From the NCBI RefSeq assembly GCF_007830155.1, contig NZ_VLKY01000016.1, positions 1 to 34,770 of the forward strand: a DNA stretch of 34,770 bases, given 5' to 3'. This stretch comes from Pseudomonas duriflava (GTDB lineage Bacteria; Pseudomonadota; Gammaproteobacteria; Pseudomonadales; Pseudomonadaceae). The notes under the pieces are model-generated. The model did no database searches. It worked only from the letters and a program-made list of their open reading frames with translations, and had not been told where the DNA came from. The translations under genes were made by a program, and so were the position numbers. This document shows, one piece after another, positions 8,712 to 15,266 of the stretch (position 1 is its first letter; every line of letters starts with the position of its first letter).

Positions 8712-9303
8712 ACAACCATGTAGGGTGTTGTGTGCCGGGGACGCTGTCATGGATCATCTGTTGCTCAACATGCTCCTGAAATTTACGAAGGTCTCTTATG
8801 GCTTGATTAGTTCCGTTCGTAGTGGTCTGCCCCAGCCAAACGTATTCATCAGCCTCTTCGTAAGAACACACGCAACGTTGAAGCCTTTTCGCTCGTCGCT
8901 CTGCAAAAGCCTGCTCTTTTTCTCTGATCAGTTTTACGAGCGCTGAGATCAAGAAAAAAGGCACAGCAGTGACTAACCACACCACTGATGCCATCAGAAC
9001 AGTGTCATGCTTTGAAAACCATACCGCCCCAATGACTGCTGCAGTTGAAATGAGTCCAAAGATCAACTTGGCAATCCTTCCTCCTAACGCTGCCCTTACG
9101 CCCCACAAGGCCAGAAAACTGGTTGGTGGTAATGCACATAGGCCAAAGAGGGCGAGGTTGGTAACGCGATACCCATCGCCTACCATCGTCCCGATAGCGA
9201 CCCACACACCTGCGATCACCAAAAACACCAGCTGAACCAGCAGCCACGTACCAATGAATCCAAGCTTTCGACCTGGCTTTTGTTCCGCATCGATCTGTGT
9301 CAT
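8710..9303 (-). CDS. Four-helix membrane protein, unknown
   Basis: Product of 197 aa with four likely membrane helices: about residues 17-40 (FIGTWLLVQLVFLVIAGVWV), 48-70, 78-96 (KLIFGLISTAAVIGAVWF) and 102-125 (MASVVWLVTAVPFFLISALV). A charged cytoplasmic-type tail follows (KLIREKEQAFAERRAKRL). I do not recognise the family. It is convergent with traG and shares its terminator. In SXT/R391 elements the entry-exclusion gene eex lies next to traG, but on the same strand as traG, so that role is only a positional guess here. Confidence 0.65.
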   Translation of the reverse strand: MTQIDAEQKPGRKLGFIGTWLLVQLVFLVIAGVWVAIGTMVGDGYRVTNLALFGLCALPPTSFLALWGVRAALGGRIAKLIFGLISTAAVIGAVWFSKHDTVLMASVVWLVTAVPFFLISALVKLIREKEQAFAERRAKRLQRCVCSYEEADEYVWLGQTTTNGTNQAIRDLRKFQEHVEQQMIHDSVPGTQHPTWL

Positions 9304-9809
9304 GACCGTAGCCCTGAGGATGGCATCGTTAAGGTTGGTGTCTGCGTGAAAATGATTTCATCCAGACAGTTGCTCAATCCATAAAAAATAGTCTACATTT
9401 CATTTCTGAGGTAGCTGGCCTCGTTAAAGAAGCAGCCCATTTAGCGTCAATATTATTTCTGTACCCAGCTCGTAGCTTCTACCAGCTTATGCTTTATGCA
9501 AATGTTCAAATGAATGTTTGCTATTCACCAGAGCAATATCGCTCCGACATCAGTGAGTTTGCCTTCACTCTGATATCGGCCTGATATTAGCTATCTCTAT
9601 TACATAGACTCCTGCAAGTTATACCTGCCCGTTTGTCTATAGGGATTGATTACAGAAAACCAATGAGCGCAATATTCGGACTCGCAGCCGAATAGTCTTC
9701 TCTGCGCAAGATTTAGCGTCACTCTGAATGCGGCACTTGCATAATGGAGTTTTTGTGGAAAATGGATATGTAGTTCAGACAAAGCTAAAACTAAGCAAGC
9801 GGGGAAGAT
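9304..9809. other. AT-rich intergenic region
   Basis: About 500 bases between divergent genes with no supported ORF. It should hold the promoters of both flanking genes, but no clear -35/-10 pair could be assigned. One imperfect inverted repeat stands out: 9544-9556 (CCGACATCAGTGA) against 9565-9579 (TCACTCTGATATCGG), differing by one substitution and a two-base indel. A short ORF on the minus strand (9600-9782) has no ribosome site or family signal and is not believed. Confidence 0.5.
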
Positions 9810-10355
9810 ATGAAAAAGGTTGCACTATTGGCATTCGCCCTCGGAGCGCTATCCGTAACTCATGCTCATGCAGATCTTGATAATTCACTGTTTGGTGAAA
9901 TAGCAAGAGAGCATGGCTTGCCTGTCAATCTGCTCTACTCTGTTGCACTTGCTGAGTCGGCCTATTCTTCTTCGGAAGGTATAAGCCCGTGGCCGTATAC
10001 CATACGAACTGCAACCAAAGCGTATTATGCAAAAACGTTGGAAGAAGCAGAGCATCTCCTGACTGACCTTTTAAGAAGTGCAAGATCAGTTGATGTCGGA
10101 ATCATGCAGGTAAACCTGTACTGGAATTCCGATCGCATAAATGATCCGAAGTCGTTGTTAAGTGCTGAAAATGGCTTGAGAACAGGTGCATCCATACTAA
10201 GCGAGAGAATTAGATCTGCTCCTGGTGACTTGGAACTGGGTATCGGTAGGTACCACAACATAAAAAACGAAGCACTGGCCAGAAACTACGGTTCAAGAGT
10301 ACTGGCCATATGCAAGAACATATCCTACGTCATAGGTGGAGTTTGCGAGCAATGA
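9810..10355 (+). CDS. Secreted lytic transglycosylase (SLT family, conjugation-associated)
   Basis: Product of 181 aa. It cleaves peptidoglycan to help the transfer apparatus cross the cell wall, like VirB1 or F orf169. A signal peptide is obvious (MKKVALLAFALGALSVTHAHA, cleavage about residue 21). The SLT fold is marked by EIAREHGLPVNLLYSVALAES with the likely catalytic glutamate E49, then DVGIMQVNLYWN (the GxMQ motif) and the closing GIGRYHN. Length is typical of mobile-element transglycosylases. GGGGAAG lies just before the ATG. The stop overlaps the next gene (ATGA), so it appears to open a short operon with the downstream regulators. Confidence 0.88.
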   Translation: MKKVALLAFALGALSVTHAHADLDNSLFGEIAREHGLPVNLLYSVALAESAYSSSEGISPWPYTIRTATKAYYAKTLEEAEHLLTDLLRSARSVDVGIMQVNLYWNSDRINDPKSLLSAENGLRTGASILSERIRSAPGDLELGIGRYHNIKNEALARNYGSRVLAICKNISYVIGGVCEQ

Positions 10356-10606
10356 GCAGTTTCAATAACTACGAAAGTGGTTTTGCTAATGTAAGTTGTA
10401 AGGACACGGCAGATCTTAATTGTGACGTCTGGTCCTATTTATATCGCAGCGCCATGGATGGATGCGCGGAGACGCGCAAAGAATTTAAAATCCAGGCTAA
10501 AGAGTATTTGTGGCTGGCCCAATTGGCTCAGCAGAATATAAGGTTACTTGCTGATCCAGTGGTATTGCATTTTACCTGTAGCCATGCAATTACAGATTTT
10601 AAATAG
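10352..10606 (+). CDS. Small hypothetical protein, coupled to the transglycosylase
   Basis: Product of 84 aa with no recognised family. ATG 10352 overlaps the transglycosylase stop (ATGA), the main reason to believe the start. The C-terminal half is helical (QAKEYLWLAQLAQQNIRLLA), superficially like the N-terminal helix of FlhD. Its TAG stop at 10604-10606 is in the same reading frame as the FlhD-like sequence that follows with no further stop until 10934. The two segments may be one stop-interrupted gene, or the FlhD-like gene may simply start nearby. Confidence 0.5.
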   Translation: MSSFNNYESGFANVSCKDTADLNCDVWSYLYRSAMDGCAETRKEFKIQAKEYLWLAQLAQQNIRLLADPVVLHFTCSHAITDFK

Positions 10607-10717
10607 GTATTACCTGTTGCGAGCCCGCAACCGAGTGCATCTCTTAATGAGTTTCAGGACCTGGCATACAGGTTCTGGCTATCGGTAAAACTTTGCTCGC
10701 ACCGGCAAAGTATCGGA

Positions 10718-10936
10718 GTGACCCGTATTCGGTATGGAGTAAAGAAGGAACATATTGAATATGTCAGAAAGCTATCTGATGCCCAGATCCGGCATCTGGT
10801 TGCGCATACCACAGCCGGCAAACTTGAACTCAGGTTTGACTCACAATTGATTAACGGCATCGGTAGAGCAGATCTATCTAAAGAGGCGTTGAGCCGAATT
10901 CAACTTCAGTGCTTTAACTCTTCCCTGGAAATCTGA
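10718..10936 (+). CDS. FlhD-like (SetD/AcaD-like) transcriptional activator subunit, start unresolved
   Basis: FlhD-type proteins pair with FlhC-type proteins to activate class II promoters. In SXT/R391 (SetCD) and IncA/C (AcaCD) elements such pairs switch on conjugation. The segment VRKLSDAQIRHLVAHTTAGK followed by LELRFDS lines up with the E. coli FlhD stretch [23 protein letters not shown]. The resemblance extends upstream in the same frame to about 10646 (NEFQDLAYRFWLSVKLCS... RIRYGV against FlhD NLSYLLLAQ... FRLGI). No ATG, GTG or TTG exists in that frame between the TAG at 10604 and GTG 10718. The real gene may start at a rare codon (CTG 10661), be frameshifted, or be fused in frame with the preceding ORF. 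The next gene begins 1 base after its stop, as expected of an flhDC-like pair. Confidence 0.6.
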   Translation: MTRIRYGVKKEHIEYVRKLSDAQIRHLVAHTTAGKLELRFDSQLINGIGRADLSKEALSRIQLQCFNSSLEI

Positions 10937-10937
10937 C

Positions 10938-11585
10938 ATGACTGACAAGAAAGGCGATAACTCAAACACCACTCACTATCAAAGTGTGGCAGCCGGGCGC
11001 AAACTCGCTCTTGCCAGAACTATGCTGATGCGAAAGTTTGTGACTCGCTTTATTGAGCTTGAAACGTCGCTCAGCAAAAAGACACTGCGTAAGCTACGAG
11101 ATGAACTTGGACTTCCGCTTGAAGATCGCAAGGGAAAGCTTCAAAAGGGTGTGCAAACCATTATCAAGAATTCAACGGAGCGCAAAAACGCTGCGTTTTT
11201 TATTCTTCCTTACGCCGCGTTGAATGGTAAGAAGTGCGGAGAATTTGATGTCTATGATGTTATAGACGCCTATGACATTTATCGGGCCTCTATCAACTGG
11301 CACTACAATCAGTCCGAAAAACTACCACGCATCCTTACCATAAACGAGGCTTATTCCCTGGCGCTTGCCTATATCGCCCGGGAGGTTTCCCTGGAAGTTT
11401 GCCCAGGTTGTGGAACCCCGTTTGTTGTCTTTTATAACACGTCCGTGACGAGCTCCAACTGCCCTAACGATATCGCCCGTAAAAGACTGCATGACACGGT
11501 TATGGATGAGCGAACTCCGGTCTGGCTAAAGATGAAAAAGGGACCGGTCTACGCGCCAGCTCTAGATGTATCCCCAAGGATGTAG
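10938..11585 (+). CDS. FlhC-like (SetC/AcaC-like) transcriptional activator subunit
   Basis: Product of 215 aa; FlhC is about 192 aa. The N-terminal part follows the FlhC helical plan (AAGRKLALARTMLMRKFVT, LSKKTLRKLRDELGLP, then AFFILPYAALNG... VYDVIDAYDIYRAS). The C-terminal metal site has CPGC (C155, C158) and, after 16 residues, C175. This is exactly the C-x2-C-x16-C spacing of FlhC, where a fourth Cys follows at +3; here that position is Asp178. With the FlhD-like partner it probably forms a heteromeric activator of the transfer operons. The start ATG follows the partner's stop by one base. Regulation in known relatives is by a CI-like repressor, which is not in this window. Confidence 0.75.
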   Translation: MTDKKGDNSNTTHYQSVAAGRKLALARTMLMRKFVTRFIELETSLSKKTLRKLRDELGLPLEDRKGKLQKGVQTIIKNSTERKNAAFFILPYAALNGKKCGEFDVYDVIDAYDIYRASINWHYNQSEKLPRILTINEAYSLALAYIAREVSLEVCPGCGTPFVVFYNTSVTSSNCPNDIARKRLHDTVMDERTPVWLKMKKGPVYAPALDVSPRM

Positions 11586-11600
11586 TCACGCTCTGAGCAC

Positions 11601-11632
11601 ATGAGAAGGGAGTCCGATCCCTTCCTTCTCAT
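11601..11632. repeat. Imperfect hairpin downstream of the FlhC-like gene
   Basis: ATGAGAAGGGA (11601-11611) pairs with TCCCTTCCTTCTCAT (11618-11632) with a 4-base bulge and a 6-base loop. It lies 16 bases after the stop codon but has no T-run. It may be a weak or Rho-assisted transcript end. Confidence 0.4.
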
Positions 11633-11704
11633 AGCAGGTAGACGGTGATAGCGGCATGCAGGGATAGCTGTCGAGGTAGCCAGAGGGATACAGCTTGACC
11701 ATGA

Positions 11705-11994
11705 CTGGATACCAGCGCAGGGCCTAACACACCTGTATGTTGGATAGTGATCCATTCAAATCCGCGCTGTCGCCAGACTGGATACCTAGGTACGCTTTAG
11801 CCCATATATATATTGGATACCACGTTATCAAAGGGCTGCGTTTTTCTAAGGCTGGATACCTCACCCTGGATTAACGCACATGTATGTTGGATACCCTCGA
11901 AATAATCCAGTTGAGGACGAATTAAAAGACCCGGCTTTCGACGATCTGGTATCCCATAAGATAAGAACGAGATAACAGTCGTTGCGGTATCCAC
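11705..11994. repeat. Array of (C/T)TGGATACC repeats, candidate oriT or binding-site array
   Basis: Six direct copies of a 9-mer core: CTGGATACC at 11705, 11778 and 11852, alternating with TTGGATA(cc) at 11740, 11813 and 11887. Each C-form is 35 bases before a T-form, and pairs repeat every 73-74 bases. The T-form copies are preceded by similar sequence (CACCTGTATG, CATATATAT, CACATGTATG). Two inverted cores, GGTATCC at 11948 and 11986, follow. Weaker GGGATA words occur at 11661 and 11685. The stretch has no credible gene on either strand and lies just upstream of a MobI-like gene. In SXT/IncA/C elements oriT is adjacent to mobI. Alternatives are replication iterons or a partition site. Confidence 0.75.
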
Positions 11995-12100
11995 ATGCCA
12001 ATCGCCGTTTCCATTTACTAAAAAATGTACCTGCATTACGCCTCACGAACCGTGACCCTCAAGATCATTGATTGCCATGTCAAATAGCGAGGTTCCAACG

Positions 12101-12640
12101 ATGACAAAGCACTACACAACTGCCGAGCTTCAGGAGCTGGCGTGGGGTGACACACGCATTGCGGATCTGGATCTTAATGCAGGAGATATCCTTGAGCTGA
12201 CCGAACAAGCGGTGGCGGGCCTGGAGGAGCAGATTGAGCGACTCAATGCCCTCAACATTCTTCAGGCCAAGGAAACATGCGAGTACTTCTGGACCGTTGC
12301 CAGGCGCGAACAGGAGCGAAACAATCAATTCCCTAAAATGGGGTCGCGCGTACGTGTACTGAAAAACACCTTAACGATTATCTGGTATTACAGTCCCTTC
12401 TCCCTAAAACTGGGGCAGGCTGGTAAAAAGCTCTGGGTAAGTAAACATATTTCCAAACCTGCCGGAAAGACCCGGTATAGCAATGCATCACTTTCCAGAT
12501 GCCACTCCTGGGAAAAGGAGAATATCGAAGAGGCAGAAAACGATTATGAGATCATGCGCCGCCGGCAACTGCTGATTACCGAGGCAAGAAGTCGGATAAA
12601 GAAACTCAAGGAACTTACAACAGCCCTTGTGCCTTCCTGA
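12101..12640 (+). CDS. MobI-like conjugative transfer protein
   Basis: Product of 179 aa. MobI is an auxiliary protein that SXT/R391 and IncA/C elements need for transfer, acting at oriT. The C-terminal half has the pattern I associate with this family: RVRVLKNTLTIIWYYSPF, then KKLWVSKHISKPAGKTRYS, and the WEKENIEEAENDYEIMRRRQ helix with a basic tail. The N-terminal part is acidic and probably coiled coil (LELTEQAVAGLEEQIERLNA). ATG 12101 was chosen for the GAGG 8 bases upstream; ATG 12077 and TTG 12068 are in-frame alternatives. The repeat array ends about 105 bp upstream. The assignment rests on remembered family pattern and context, not a search. Confidence 0.6.
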   Translation: MTKHYTTAELQELAWGDTRIADLDLNAGDILELTEQAVAGLEEQIERLNALNILQAKETCEYFWTVARREQERNNQFPKMGSRVRVLKNTLTIIWYYSPFSLKLGQAGKKLWVSKHISKPAGKTRYSNASLSRCHSWEKENIEEAENDYEIMRRRQLLITEARSRIKKLKELTTALVPS

Positions 12641-12678
12641 TCCTATCTAATCGTTTTGTCGACTGGTAGGTGCCAGAT

Positions 12679-13113
12679 ATGGTTTACAGCCGTCACGCGC
12701 AACTTCTGGAACTGCAACTCTGCGATCTTGAGTACATCAAGGATCTGGATTGTGATGGCTTTTCTGCCTGCGTGCAGTATTTATTAAGGAAGGCAAACTA
12801 TTCCTTTCAGCTAATGCTGGGTCCCTGTATTAAGGTAAGTACAGGCCATATCGTTATCTCGCACTATTGGATATAACTCTCCCCAATCTTTTGTGCTTAT
12901 CGTGAACATCCTCAGGGTGAGCTGGTTATCAACTTCAATCTGCGCAAGTGGTTATTTGAGGATGAAAGCGTGCCGCATGGTGTGTTTGCAAAAAACCGCG
13001 AGCAGGATATTAACTATGTTGGAAGGTGTATAGAGTCAGACTTCGGCCTGGACTTCTGGGATCTGGATTCAATGACAGATTGTCGGCTTTCCCGGATGCA
13101 GTTAAATATCTAG
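12679..13113 (+). pseudogene. Unknown gene interrupted by an in-frame TAA
   Basis: From ATG 12679 (GGTAGG upstream) the frame runs 65 codons to TAA at 12874-12876. It then continues open in the same frame for 78 more codons to TAG 13111-13113. The second part looks like real protein (YREHPQGELVINFNLRKWLF, SVPHGVFAKNREQDINYVGR, FGLDFWDLDSMTDC). The simplest reading is a single roughly 144-codon gene killed by one nonsense substitution, such as CAA or TAC to TAA. A sequencing error or stop readthrough are alternatives. No family recognised. Confidence 0.55.
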
Positions 13114-13243
13114 CTAATCTAATTATCTGACCAGCGGCTCCAGTTCTATTTCAGGACAAGGTTTTCCTTAATCATCCAGCCAGACTTGCATTCTGAGATT
13201 CTCCTGTACCATGAAAGTAGGTTTACTTTCGGAGGGACTTGTT

Positions 13244-13720
13244 ATGCACGTTGCAGCTAAAAACTTGCTTGAGGCACTACCTACTCGCAAAAGATATGTA
13301 ATCAACCATCTTCTTTCCACGCTTGAGCTGGATGAACTAAGAGCGCTGGTCTCGTATTTCAATGGGCATAGTCAGAAGGGTGTTGATGATACGGCGCGTA
13401 TTTCCTTGCTGTGTGCTTACTCATCGCATTTATCCGGCAGCTTTCCCACTTTCTCATTTGTCCAGTCCCATCTTGCCAATAGCCGTCCGGATATAGTTGA
13501 ACTCAAGCCACGACACAAACTTACCCGATCACTTCTTGATATGACGGGGCACCCGGTTGATTGTCTTGATACGGCTGTATTTCAGTCGCTACTTGAACTC
13601 CTGCCTAATGGTTGGCTGGCCGCAATTCCTGTCCAACAGGGATACAAAGCCAATGTTTTTTCCTTCCCAACCTATTCGCCAGTGGCTGGCAAGGAAGGCA
13701 TTCATGCGGTTTCAAAATAA
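13244..13720 (+). CDS. Hypothetical protein
   Basis: Product of 158 aa, soluble, with no signal peptide. ATG 13244 has GGAGGG seven bases upstream, much better than the in-frame ATG 13211. The N-terminal part is helical (AAKNLLEALPTRKRYVINHL, LELDELRALVSYFN) and the middle is rich in Ser/His. I recognise no family. It ends inside the start region of the next gene (overlap of 17 bases), so the two are probably co-transcribed. Confidence 0.6.
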   Translation: MHVAAKNLLEALPTRKRYVINHLLSTLELDELRALVSYFNGHSQKGVDDTARISLLCAYSSHLSGSFPTFSFVQSHLANSRPDIVELKPRHKLTRSLLDMTGHPVDCLDTAVFQSLLELLPNGWLAAIPVQQGYKANVFSFPTYSPVAGKEGIHAVSK

Positions 13721-14033
13721 ATCGATTATCACATCTCTCATGTTCGCCTTAACGGCTTTAACCTGTGGTACGGTTTATTGGCTGGATATAAGTCAGTCAT
13801 TTTCTGATCTCTTCCTGGCCTTTTCGCTGATTAATTGCGTTGTTATGGGAGCATGGGGTTTTCTTCAGGGCAAACAGCTGGGCGCTGATCTTGGCAGGTG
13901 CTGTCAGAAAGGTATTGGAAGTTCAATTAGCGGATTACTGGGAACGGGCGCAGCAGGATATGCGATGGGATGCTATCTGATTCTTGTTGTTAATATTCTG
14001 CCAGAGCTTTGCGATGCGTTTCTCATACCCTGA
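13704..14033 (+). CDS. Small membrane protein, unknown
   Basis: Product of 109 aa starting at ATG 13704, with GGAAGG upstream inside the end of the preceding gene. Hydrophobic helices are visible at about 7-25 (IITSLMFALTALTCGTVYWL), 32-50 (LFLAFSLINCVVMGAWGFL) and 75-102 (a Gly/Ala-rich segment, then LILVVNILPELCDAFL). This suggests a three-pass inner-membrane protein. Two stretches are rich in small residues (SSISGLLGTGAAGYAMG), favouring close helix packing. No family recognised; it sits within the transfer-associated block. Confidence 0.55.
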   Translation: MRFQNKSIITSLMFALTALTCGTVYWLDISQSFSDLFLAFSLINCVVMGAWGFLQGKQLGADLGRCCQKGIGSSISGLLGTGAAGYAMGCYLILVVNILPELCDAFLIP

Positions 14034-14181
14034 TTTCTTGTAATTTTTTTGCTCCATTTGCCTAACGCCAAGAACTCACAGGTTGTTAAGTGTGGGCACT
14101 GGTAAAGATGCCAATGTTTGTTCTTCATGTATAGCAAAGTTACCTCAAAATGCCACTATATATTAAAACTGGAGTTTTAAA

Positions 14182-15042
14182 ATGAGTGACAAGAATTCGA
14201 ACAAACTTGTAGTCATTGCGCTTGCTGTAACGTGCGCAACAGTTGCGGGCGGTATGTTTTATCAGTCTCACCAGACGCAAAAGAGAATGGATGAACTGGC
14301 GCAAACAGTGCAGTCAGCTACTTCTCCAGAGCGACTCAGGGCCTCGATCGAAACCACGCTGGCGGATATCCGGGCCCGTGAAGCCGATCAGGAACGTCAG
14401 GCCTTGTTCGAAGGGTATGAGGCTGCCTCGGATAGCCTGGAAGGGCGCAAGGCTGGCCAGCACATCTACGGCAGCACCAGGGCACGTTTTACGCTGGTGG
14501 AGTTTGCCGATACCCAGTGCGGCTATTGCAAGCGATTTCATGAGACGCCCAAGCAGATCGTGGATGCTTCCGGCGGTACGGTGAACTGGGAGTACAAGAA
14601 TATGCCCATCCTCTCGCCGACCTCACAGGTGCAGGCGCATGCCCTGGAGTGTGTATCCGAGGTGAAGGGCAATCAGGCGTTCTGGGTAATGCTGGATCAG
14701 CTCTACAAGCATCCCGGCCAGGATGCGGACCTCAACGGCCTGGCCACCCGACTAGGAGCCGGCCCCAGCGCCTTCAAGCAGTGCATGACCGAGCGCCGGC
14801 ACATGGACAAGCTCCAGCAGTCGGTGGCGCTGGCCAAGAGTAATGGGGCTAACGGAACACCAGCCACCTTTGTTGTGGATAACAAGACCGGCCAGCGTAT
14901 CCTGATAGGGGGTGCACAGCCCATGGAAACGTACCTGTCGGTGATGCGTCGTCTGCAGATGCAGGACGAAGAGGGGGCCAAGGATCCAAAGGCTACAGGG
15001 GCGCTTCAGCCGTCAGCAGTCACGCAGGGTACTGCAGGTTGA
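14182..15042 (+). CDS. DsbA/DsbG-like periplasmic thiol-disulfide oxidoreductase
   Basis: Product of 286 aa. An N-terminal signal anchor (KLVVIALAVTCATVAGGMFY, about 9-28) is followed by a helical linker (KRMDELAQTVQSAT...). The thioredoxin-fold domain begins about residue 92, with LVEFADTQCGYCKRFHETP carrying the redox pair C113-G-Y-C116 and the cis-proline loop GTPATFVV (P227). The C-terminus is Gln/Ala-rich. The family (DSBA-like, thioredoxin_4) makes or isomerises disulfides. Next to cysteine-bearing TraF and TraH, it probably helps fold transfer proteins, as Dsb-like genes often do in F-type elements. GGAG lies about 8 bases before the ATG. Confidence 0.85.
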   Translation: MSDKNSNKLVVIALAVTCATVAGGMFYQSHQTQKRMDELAQTVQSATSPERLRASIETTLADIRAREADQERQALFEGYEAASDSLEGRKAGQHIYGSTRARFTLVEFADTQCGYCKRFHETPKQIVDASGGTVNWEYKNMPILSPTSQVQAHALECVSEVKGNQAFWVMLDQLYKHPGQDADLNGLATRLGAGPSAFKQCMTERRHMDKLQQSVALAKSNGANGTPATFVVDNKTGQRILIGGAQPMETYLSVMRRLQMQDEEGAKDPKATGALQPSAVTQGTAG

Positions 15043-15200
15043 ATGCTTACGATATGTGGTGAGCAATGCTCATGTGTTCAGCAGGCTTGCACCTATTAGA
15101 CCCTGACAGGACGCCAGAGAGCGACAGTCGAGGGGTAATAGTTGGGCTTTTTGTGCGCTCGTCTTGTTGAGCGCTGTAGGAGCAGGTCCCTTGTTAACCT

Positions 15201-15253
15201 GGGCCTGTTCGACGGCTAGCTCAAAGGCAGAAGCTAGTCGTCGAACCCGGGCC
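15201..15253. repeat. Large inverted repeat at the junction of transfer block and catabolic island
   Basis: GTTCGACGGCTAGCT (15207-15221) pairs with AGCTAGTCGTCGAAC (15232-15246), 14 of 15 positions, around a 10-base loop. Flanking GGCC/GGCC extends the stem after a small bulge. No T-run follows on either strand. It lies between convergent genes (the DsbA-like gene and the FAD oxidase), so it could be a transcript-end hairpin or a recombination-related site at the island border. Confidence 0.6.
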
Positions 15254-15266
15254 AGCGTGACAGAAT

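Noticed and set aside
11705-11994. CRISPR array
   Set aside because: The repeated core is only 9 bases, spacing alternates 35 and 38-39 bases, spacers resemble each other, and no cas genes are near.
11797-12046. Two overlapping minus-strand ORFs in the repeat array
   Set aside because: Their coding sense follows the repeat pattern, and they lack ribosome sites. The stretch is better explained as a noncoding repeat array.
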